From contig PKQU01000122.1 of assembly GCA_017577925.1 (NCBI GenBank), positions 1 through 6,260 of the forward strand: a stretch of 6,260 bases of DNA. Reading direction: 5' to 3'. Positions 1 through 5,395 of the stretch are shown piece after piece; within the stretch, counting starts at the first letter, position 1, and each line of letters opens with the position of its first letter. The notes beneath the pieces are model-generated. The model was given only the letters and a program-made list of their open reading frames with translations, made no database searches and was not told the DNA's origin. The DNA comes from Bacillota bacterium (GTDB lineage: Bacteria; Bacillota; Bacilli; Calditerricolales; Calditerricolaceae). Made by a program: the position numbers and the translations under genes.

Positions 1-1383
1 GAGGGTGTCCACCTTGTCGGCCACGCCCACCACGGCGCCCACATCGGAGGCGGGCAGCTGGTCCCCGGCAAAACGCGGCAGGTGGTGCTCAAAGACGCCC
101 CGGGCCACCGCTTCCGGCTCGCCGGCCCGGCGGGCGTAGTCCTCGCCCATGATGCCCTCCAGCTCGGGAAATTCATACACCATCTGCGTAACGAGGTCAA
201 ACTTGCAGATCTCCGCCGTACGGTCCACGAGCCGCTTCGTTTCCTCGTCGAGTCCGAGGGCGTCGGCAACGCGCGCGGAGAGGGCGCGCACGCGGTCCAC
301 CTTGTCAGCCAGCGTGCCCAGGTCCTCGTGGTAGACGATCGTCTTCAGCTTGGTGAGGGCTTCAGGGATGGTCAGCTTCTGGTCCTCCTCGTAGAAAAAC
401 CGCGCGTCGGCCAAACGCGCCCGCAGCACCTTCTCGTTCCCTTTGCGCACCGTGTCGAGGTGCCGGTCGTCGCCGTTGCGCACGGTGACGAAGTACGGAA
501 GCAATTCGCCGCGCACGTTTTCCACCGGGAAGTAGCGCTGGTGCTCGCGCATCGCGGTGACGAGGACATGGCGGTTGACGGCGAGAAACTCCTCGTCAAA
601 GGCCCCCCACAGCACCGTTGGGTACTCGACGAGGTGGGTCACCTCTTCCAGCAGCCCTTCGTCGATAGGGATGCGCCAGCCCTTCTCCGCTTCCAAGGCG
701 CGGATCTGGTCGACGATGCGCTGGCAACGCTTTTCCACATCCGCGATGACGTACTGCGCCTCCAGCAGCGTCTCGTAGTGTGCCGGCTCGTCGATGGTCA
801 CCGCTCGTCCGAGGAAGCGGTGCCCCCGGGTAACGTTCCCCGCCCGCACGCCGGCCACCTCAATGGGCACGATGTCAGCCCCGAACAGCGCGACAAGCCA
901 CCGGATGGGCCGCACGAAGCGCAGGTCGTGGGTCCCCCAGCGCATGCTCTTGGGGAAGGAGAGGGAGCGAATGACGTCGCCCAGTTCGGTGAGGATCTCC
1001 CGCGTCGGCGCGCCGGGGTGGTACTTGCGGGCAAAGACGTATGGAACTCCCTTCACCTCCCGAATGAACAGGTCGCGCAAGGCCACCCCCTGTTTGCGGG
1101 CAAACCCTTCCGCCGCTTTTGTCCAGTTGCCGGCCTCGTCAACGGCAATGTGCTTGGCCGGCCCGCGCACCTCTTCGCTCACGTCCTCCTGCTTTTCGGC
1201 CACGTCCTCCACCAATACGGCCAGCCGGCGCGGCGTGGCATAGGTGCGCACCACCCCAAAGGCGATGCGCCGATCGCGGAGGAAGGCCTGCACCTTTTCG
1301 GCCAGCTGGCGAGTGGCCCCCTGCACGAAACGGGCCGGAATCTCCTCGGTGCCGATTTCCAGCAGAAAATCGCGCGTTCCCAT
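1..1383 (-). CDS. glyS: Glycyl-tRNA synthetase beta subunit, N-terminal 461 residues (cut by window edge)
   Basis: Beta subunit of the alpha2beta2 glycyl-tRNA synthetase, a cytoplasmic enzyme that charges tRNA-Gly; the beta chain mainly recognises the tRNA. Reading from ATG at 1383 gives an open frame of 461 codons to the window edge; the family is usually about 680-700 residues, so roughly two thirds is present and the anticodon-binding C-terminus is missing. Family signatures seen: LLEIGTEEIPARF (residues 7-19), YATPRRLAVLV (48-58), RFVRPIRWLVAL (155-166), AMREHQRYFPV (277-287), LADARFFYEED (324-334), and the HD-like-domain segment FDLVTQMVYEFPELEGIMG (395-413). The start lies 3 bases after the glyQ stop, with an AAGGGGGAG ribosome site (1390-1398) inside the end of glyQ, so the two genes are almost certainly co-transcribed and translationally coupled. 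No frameshift is seen. Identification is secure. Confidence 0.97.
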   Translation of the reverse strand, partial: MGTRDFLLEIGTEEIPARFVQGATRQLAEKVQAFLRDRRIAFGVVRTYATPRRLAVLVEDVAEKQEDVSEEVRGPAKHIAVDEAGNWTKAAEGFARKQGVALRDLFIREVKGVPYVFARKYHPGAPTREILTELGDVIRSLSFPKSMRWGTHDLRFVRPIRWLVALFGADIVPIEVAGVRAGNVTRGHRFLGRAVTIDEPAHYETLLEAQYVIADVEKRCQRIVDQIRALEAEKGWRIPIDEGLLEEVTHLVEYPTVLWGAFDEEFLAVNRHVLVTAMREHQRYFPVENVRGELLPYFVTVRNGDDRHLDTVRKGNEKVLRARLADARFFYEEDQKLTIPEALTKLKTIVYHEDLGTLADKVDRVRALSARVADALGLDEETKRLVDRTAEICKFDLVTQMVYEFPELEGIMGEDYARRAGEPEAVARGVFEHHLPRFAGDQLPASDVGAVVGVADKVDTL

Positions 1384-1386
1384 CCG

Positions 1387-2322
<936 letters not shown>

Positions 2323-2329
2323 GGCGGAC

Positions 2330-2335
2330 ACCTCC
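2330..2335 (-). promoter_or_regulatory. Ribosome binding site that fixes the glyQ start
   Basis: On the minus strand GGAGGT is followed by 7 bases and then GTG at 2322-2320. The in-frame ATG at 2337-2335 overlaps this site, so it cannot use it; the GTG is the start supported by both spacing and family alignment. It lies downstream of the T-box terminator and would be transcribed only on read-through. Confidence 0.85.
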
Positions 2336-2358
2336 ATCCTCATGGTTGCCGGACGCCC

Positions 2359-2404
2359 AACAGAAAACCTCCCGCCCCCAGCGCCGCGCGCTAGGGACGG
2401 GAGG
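2359..2404 (-). terminator. Intrinsic terminator of the glyQS T-box
   Basis: Arms 2404-2388 and 2384-2368 form a continuous 17-bp stem (two G-U pairs in RNA) around a CGC-type 3-base loop. On the minus strand it is followed by TTTTCTGTT (2367-2359). It ends about 37 bases before the glyQ start and would stop transcription when tRNA-Gly is charged. Confidence 0.93.
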
Positions 2405-2424
2405 CTCTCCCGCGGTTCCACCCT
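2393..2424 (-). promoter_or_regulatory. T-box sequence and antiterminator helix
   Basis: The minus strand carries AGGGTGGAACCGCG at 2424-2411, matching the T-box consensus AGGGTGGNACCGCG. It folds as AGGG (2424-2421) with CCCT (2396-2393), a 7-base TGGAACC bulge (2420-2414), then GCGGGAG (2413-2407) with CTCCCGT (2403-2397) around an AGC loop. TGGA in the bulge would pair with the 3' NCCA end of uncharged tRNA-Gly, the variable base A predicting U as the discriminator base. The 3' side of this helix is the 5' arm of the terminator, so the two folds exclude each other. Confidence 0.93.
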
Positions 2425-2651
2425 AGTTGGCCGACGGACACGCGTTGCCGCGCACGCCGTACCCGCTTCGGCTCACCTGCCGCGCGGCGCCGTCGACCCC
2501 CTCATCGACCATCGCTCGAGAGCGCCCTTCACCAGGACTGCCGCCGGGCTTCCACCCTCCCCGGCTCGCTGGGAGGCAGCGCCCCTGGCTACTCCTCTCT
2601 CTCATCGCGGGGCCATATGCCGTTATCACGCGTCAGATTGTCGTACTTTTA

Positions 2652-2680
2652 ACGATACCGAAACGCCAGCGGCATGTCAA
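2652..2680 (-). promoter_or_regulatory. Sigma-A-like promoter of the glyQS operon
   Basis: On the minus strand a perfect -35 TTGACA (2680-2675) is followed by 17 bases and a -10 TATCGT (2657-2652, 4 of 6 consensus positions). Transcription would start near 2645, about 35 bases before Stem I of the T-box, giving a leader of roughly 320 bases before the glyQ start. Position and spacing fit well. It lies divergent to the adh upstream region. Confidence 0.8.
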
Positions 2681-2752
2681 ACGTTCCCGCTTTTTCCCCC
2701 CATCCCGCGCGGGTTTTGTTCTTGTACCCAATACGGGCAACCGAAAAACATT

Positions 2753-2778
2753 CTGTGACGCTGTGCACTTTGTCACAG
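2753..2778. promoter_or_regulatory. Candidate operator upstream of adh (Rex or Crp/Fnr type)
   Basis: An inverted repeat CTGTGAC (2753-2759) and GTCACAG (2772-2778) has perfect 7-base arms separated by 12 bases. Nested in it is TGTGC-N6-TCACA (2762-2777), one base off TGTGA-N6-TCACA. That pattern is shared by the Rex NADH/NAD sensor (TTGTGAA-N4-TTCACAA) and by Bacillus Fnr. Alcohol dehydrogenase genes are known Rex targets in Gram-positive bacteria, so redox control of adh is a reasonable inference. It lies 60 bases before the adh start. I could not recognise a convincing -35/-10 pair for adh, so I cannot say whether the site would block or activate transcription. Confidence 0.5.
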
Positions 2779-2802
2779 ACATCGCGATTGCGAGAGGAGA
2801 GA

Positions 2803-2841
2803 GTGAAATTGAAAACGGATCCACGGGAGGGCTATCGATGA
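2803..2841 (+). CDS. Possible 12-residue leader ORF overlapping the adh start
   Basis: A GTG at 2803 opens a 12-codon frame (VKLKTDPREGYR) ending in TGA at 2839-2841; its stop overlaps the adh start as ATGA (2838-2841), the usual arrangement for translational coupling. GAGGAG (2794-2799) lies upstream, but only 3 bases from the GTG; an in-frame TTG at 2809 is 9 bases away and could be the start instead. The adh gene has its own good ribosome site inside this frame, so coupling is not needed. The peptide resembles nothing I know and the arrangement may be chance. Confidence 0.2.
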   Translation: MKLKTDPREGYR

Positions 2842-3851
2842 AGGCGGCTGTTCTCAAGGGTTTTAAGGAAAAGCTGGAAATCCAAGAGATGCCCACTCCG
2901 GAAATCGGCTATGGGGAAGTCCTCGTGAGAATCAAAGCGTGTGGTGTGTGTCATTCCGACCTGCATTTGGCACGTGCCGATTGGTCACTGAAACCTAAAC
3001 TTCCCGCCATCCTGGGGCATGAGGGAGTGGGCGTCGTCGAGGCGGTCGGTCCGGGCGTCACCGCGCTCAAAGTGGGTGACCGGGTCGGGATTCCCTGGCT
3101 TTATTCTGCGTGTGGCGAATGCGAATACTGCTTGACCGGTCAGGAAACGTTGTGCCCGCACCAGCTGAACACCGGGTATTCGGTACACGGATGCTTTGCC
3201 GAATACTGCAAAGCCCCCGCTGCTTATGTCGTCAAAATCCCGGACAACCTTGGGTTCGAGCAAGCGGCGCCGATCTTTTGCGCGGGGGTAACGTCATATA
3301 AAGCACTGAAAATTTGTGGGGCGAAACCGGGCGACTGGGTCGCCATCTACGGCATCGGCGGTCTGGGACACGTCGCCGTGCAATACGCGAAGGCCATGGG
3401 ATACCATGTGGTCGCCGTCGACATTGTCGATGAAAAATTGGAGCTCGCGACCAAGCTGGGGGCAGACGCCACCATCAACGGCGCGAAAGTCGATCCGGCA
3501 CAGGAGATTCAAGAACGATTCGGTGGCGTGCAAGCGGCGATCAGCGTGGCCGTTACCCGGAAGGCCTTTGATCAAGCGTACCGTTCCCTGAAACGCGGCG
3601 GTACCCTCGTGGTTGTCGGGTTGCCGAATGAAGAGCTGCCGCTCCCCATCTTCGACACGGTGTTAAACGGGGTGACGGTGAAAGGTTCAATCGTCGGAAC
3701 AAGAAAAGATCTGCAGGAAGCCCTGGAATTCGCCGCCCAGGGGAAAGTGAGGGTGAACATCGAGACGCAGCCCCTCGAAAAGATCAATGAGGTCTTCGAG
3801 CGTTTGGAAAAGGGGCAAATCAACGGGCGTGTCGTGTTAACGTTGGCATGA
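2838..3851 (+). CDS. adhP: Zinc-dependent NAD alcohol dehydrogenase (ADH-T / AdhP type)
   Basis: Medium-chain, zinc-dependent alcohol dehydrogenase, interconverting primary alcohols such as ethanol and aldehydes with NAD(H) in the cytoplasm. The 337 residues match the usual length of the thermophilic Bacillus ADH-T group. GroES-like catalytic domain: catalytic zinc ligands Cys38 (in CGVCHSDLH), His61 (GHEGVGVV) and Cys148 (APIFCAGVT); structural zinc ligands Cys92, Cys95, Cys98 and Cys106. Rossmann domain: GIGGLG at 172-177 and Asp195 after strand VVAV, which favours NAD over NADP. The C-terminal SIVGTRKDLQEALEFAA segment is typical. All key residues are intact. The ATG at 2838 has GGGAGG 7 bases upstream; an upstream in-frame extension lacks family similarity. 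It stands alone, with a candidate redox operator upstream and a terminator downstream. It is less GC-rich than its neighbours, suggesting transfer. The symbol adhT would suit equally; the natural substrate is not shown by sequence. Confidence 0.95.
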   Translation: MKAAVLKGFKEKLEIQEMPTPEIGYGEVLVRIKACGVCHSDLHLARADWSLKPKLPAILGHEGVGVVEAVGPGVTALKVGDRVGIPWLYSACGECEYCLTGQETLCPHQLNTGYSVHGCFAEYCKAPAAYVVKIPDNLGFEQAAPIFCAGVTSYKALKICGAKPGDWVAIYGIGGLGHVAVQYAKAMGYHVVAVDIVDEKLELATKLGADATINGAKVDPAQEIQERFGGVQAAISVAVTRKAFDQAYRSLKRGGTLVVVGLPNEELPLPIFDTVLNGVTVKGSIVGTRKDLQEALEFAAQGKVRVNIETQPLEKINEVFERLEKGQINGRVVLTLA

Positions 3852-3853
3852 GT

Positions 3854-3880
3854 GGGCGACAAGGAGCCGTTCTTGTCCCC
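3854..3880 (+). other. Hairpin just after the adh stop
   Basis: GGG, a bulged C and GACAAG (3854-3863) pair with CTTGTC and CCC (3872-3880) around an 8-base loop. It begins 2 bases after the adh stop and has no T-run, so it is not itself a terminator. It may protect the adh mRNA 3' end or help stop ribosomes reaching the terminator 10 bases further on. Confidence 0.5.
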
Positions 3881-3889
3881 GAGACAACG

Positions 3890-3930
3890 AGGCCCCGGTC
3901 TCGCCGGTAGGCGAAACCGGTGGCCTTTTT
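3890..3930 (+). terminator. Intrinsic terminator of adh
   Basis: The arms 3890-3905 and 3910-3926 form a stem of about 15 pairs with one C/A mismatch and one bulged T, closed by a GGTA loop. The 3' arm runs straight into TTTTT (3926-3930). It separates adh from the transporter transcription unit. There is no matching T-run on the minus strand, so it looks one-directional. Confidence 0.9.
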
Positions 3931-3966
3931 CATTTCCCGCGACCATGCCGCAGCGCGCGCGTAAGT

Positions 3967-3978
3967 CCACAATTGTGG
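3967..3978. promoter_or_regulatory. 12-bp perfect palindrome overlapping the transporter promoter (candidate operator)
   Basis: CCACAATTGTGG is a perfect 12-base palindrome immediately upstream of, and touching, the -10 element TACAAT at 3979. A protein bound here would cover the promoter, so repression is the simplest reading. I do not recognise the regulator; it is not a clear match to the NiaR sites I remember. Confidence 0.4.
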
Positions 3979-3984
3979 TACAAT
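3976..3984 (+). promoter_or_regulatory. Extended -10 promoter of the transporter gene
   Basis: TGGTACAAT gives an extended -10 (TGN plus TACAAT, 5 of 6 matches to TATAAT). The -35 region around 3955-3961 is GCGC-rich and poor, which extended -10 promoters tolerate. Transcription would start near 3991, leaving about 32 bases before the GTG at 4023. It sits just after the adh terminator, as expected for a new transcription unit. Confidence 0.65.
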
Positions 3985-4022
3985 AGGAGCCAGCATTTGC
4001 CCGTGCAGAAAGGGGATCCACC

Positions 4023-5327
4023 GTGAACGCCATCAGCCGCCTGGAACGCCTGCCGATCGGCCGTGTGCATTACCGCTACCTGTACCTCTTGGGGCTCGGA
4101 TGGGCTCTCGACGCCATGGACGTGGGCCTGATCAGCTTCACCCTGCCGGCGATCAAGGCGGCCTTCAACCTCTCGTCGGCACAGATGGGGCTGTTGGGCA
4201 GCGCCGGCCTGGTGGGGATGTTCCTCGGAGCCGCCGTGGGCGGACGGCTGGCCGACCGGTACGGCCGGCGCGCCGTTGTCGCCTACAGCTTGCTCGTCGC
4301 CGGCGTCGGCAGCCTGCTCACCGCCCTGGCGCCGTCCTACGGGGCCCTGCTGTTCTCCCGCTTCCTCACGGGAATCGGTCTGGGAGCGGAGCTGCCCGTG
4401 GCGGCCAGCCTGATGGGCGAGCTCGTGCCCAGCACCTCCCGCGGGCGCTTTGTCGTGTGGCTGGAGGCCTTCTGGGCCGTCGGCTGGTTCCTGGCGGCGC
4501 TGGTCGGCTTCCTCCTCGTGCCCGAAGCGGGCTGGCGGTGGGCCTTCGTCATCGGAGCGATCCCGGCACTGTATGCGGCCTGGCTGCGCCTGGGCGCGCC
4601 GGAGTCGCCGCGCTGGCTGGCGGCGCGCGGGCGCGCCCGGGAGGCCGAGGCGCTGGTGGCCCGCATGGAAGCGGCCCTGCGCGGCGAGGGAAAAGAGCTC
4701 CCGGAACCGCAACCCGCGCCGGAGCCGACGCCGCGCCCCTACGGGGACCTGTTCCGTCCGCCGCTGGTGCGCCGCACCCTGTTCATCGCCCTGGCGTGGC
4801 TGACCCTCAACGCCGGCTACTACGGCGCCTTCATCTGGCTGCCGTCGCTCCTCGTCGAGCAGGGCTACTCCCTGGTGCGATCCTTGGCATTCGTGCTGAT
4901 CATGACCGCGGCGCAGCTCCCCGGCTACCTGACCGCCGCGTGGCTTGTCGAGCGATGGGGCCGTCGACCGGTACTGGTCAGCTTCCTTCTCCTGTCCGCC
5001 CTGGCGGCCCTGCTCTTTTCCCGCTCCGACACAGTGGCGGAGCTGCTCGTCTTTGGCGCGGCCCTGTCCTTCTTCAACCTCGGGGCATGGGGCGCCATCT
5101 ACGCCTACACGCCGGAACTGTTCCCCACCGCGCTGCGGACGAGCGGCGCCGGCTTGGCCGGCGCGGCGGGCCGCCTCGGCGGCATGGCCGCGCCGTACCT
5201 CACCGGAGCCCTGCTCCCGGCGCTGGGGGCGGGCGGCGTGCTGCTGGCCCACGGCGTGCTCCTCGCCGCGGCGGGCGCCTTCGCCTTCCTTGTCGGCGCG
5301 GAGACGCGGGGCCGCGCCCTGGAGTGA
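4023..5327 (+). CDS. Major facilitator transporter, NiaP/YceI-like (putative niacin transporter)
   Basis: A 434-residue, 12-helix major facilitator superfamily protein of the sugar/aromatic-acid type, acting in the cytoplasmic membrane, probably as a proton-coupled importer. Seen: GWALDAMDVG in helix 1 (26-35), the MFS loop motif GGRLADRYGRR (73-83), RFLTGIGLGAELPVA (113-127), EAFWAVGW (148-155), PESPRWL (193-199), a proline-rich central loop (about 228-240), the second-half loop WLVERWGRR (307-315), and FFNLGAWGAIYAYTPELFPT (350-369). Several of these, notably the FWAVGW, AQLPGY and FNLGAWG segments, closely match the Bacillus subtilis niacin transporter NiaP (YceI) as I recall it, so nicotinate or nicotinamide is the best substrate guess; related proteins carry other organic acids, so the substrate is inferred. 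The GTG start has AAAGGGGA 6 bases upstream. trpS follows after 68 bases with no terminator seen, so both may share a transcript. Confidence 0.85.
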   Translation: MNAISRLERLPIGRVHYRYLYLLGLGWALDAMDVGLISFTLPAIKAAFNLSSAQMGLLGSAGLVGMFLGAAVGGRLADRYGRRAVVAYSLLVAGVGSLLTALAPSYGALLFSRFLTGIGLGAELPVAASLMGELVPSTSRGRFVVWLEAFWAVGWFLAALVGFLLVPEAGWRWAFVIGAIPALYAAWLRLGAPESPRWLAARGRAREAEALVARMEAALRGEGKELPEPQPAPEPTPRPYGDLFRPPLVRRTLFIALAWLTLNAGYYGAFIWLPSLLVEQGYSLVRSLAFVLIMTAAQLPGYLTAAWLVERWGRRPVLVSFLLLSALAALLFSRSDTVAELLVFGAALSFFNLGAWGAIYAYTPELFPTALRTSGAGLAGAAGRLGGMAAPYLTGALLPALGAGGVLLAHGVLLAAAGAFAFLVGAETRGRALE

Positions 5328-5383
5328 CCATGACGCCAGTCGTGGAAATCGACGACGCGATCGGATCACACCTTTCACCAAAA

Positions 5384-5390
5384 AGGAGGG
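5384..5390 (+). promoter_or_regulatory. Strong ribosome binding site that fixes the trpS start
   Basis: AGGAGGG preceded by several A bases closely complements the 16S rRNA 3' end and lies 5 bases before ATG at 5396. An ATG at 5330 in the same frame would add 22 residues (MTPVVEIDDAIGS...) but has no such site, and the extension is not typical of TrpS. Confidence 0.85.
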
Positions 5391-5395
5391 CAACC

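Larger units (their letters stand above)
2359..2609 (-). promoter_or_regulatory. Glycyl T-box riboswitch leader of glyQS
   Basis: A T-box leader senses uncharged tRNA: the specifier codon pairs with the anticodon, and the free tRNA 3' end pairs with the T-box bulge to favour antitermination. Stem I runs from about 2609 to 2513. Its base shows a K-turn pattern: CGC, GATGA and GAGAG on the 5' side against CTCTC, GA and GCG on the 3' side. The specifier loop pairs a loop-E-like AGTA (2593-2590) with GAA (2530-2528). The specifier reads GGC at 2526-2524, a glycine codon followed by G; shifting one base upstream gives GGG, also glycine. Above it are the helices CCAGG/CCTGG, CTGCC/GGCAG and GCCGGG/CCCGGC, closing an apical loop. 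A linker with a small GTCGA/TCGAC hairpin (2509-2492) follows, then a Stem III-like hairpin (2460-2434), the T-box and the terminator. All parts are in the expected order. Glycine specificity agrees with the downstream gene. Confidence 0.95.

Noticed and set aside
2717..2752. TTGTAC-like -35 with an ACATTC-like -10 as an adh promoter
   Set aside because: The hexamers match consensus too poorly to support a call, so no adh promoter is annotated.
2427..2837. In-frame upstream extension of adh giving a 474-residue protein
   Set aside because: The added 137 residues are the antisense of the T-box leader and the adh upstream region, without family similarity. ATG 2838 has a proper ribosome site and matches the usual 337-residue length.
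2818..4020. GGATCCA occurring shortly before both adh and the transporter start
   Set aside because: A 7-base match at different distances from the start codons, with no flanking similarity, is most simply chance.
3930..5393. 487-codon open frame on the minus strand antisense to the transporter
   Set aside because: The product is dominated by Q, G, R and A with no domain, it crosses the transporter promoter, and the opposite strand encodes a clear MFS protein.
5330..5395. Upstream in-frame ATG that would lengthen TrpS by 22 residues
   Set aside because: It lacks a ribosome site and the extra residues are not found in the family; the AGGAGGG site directs initiation to 5396.
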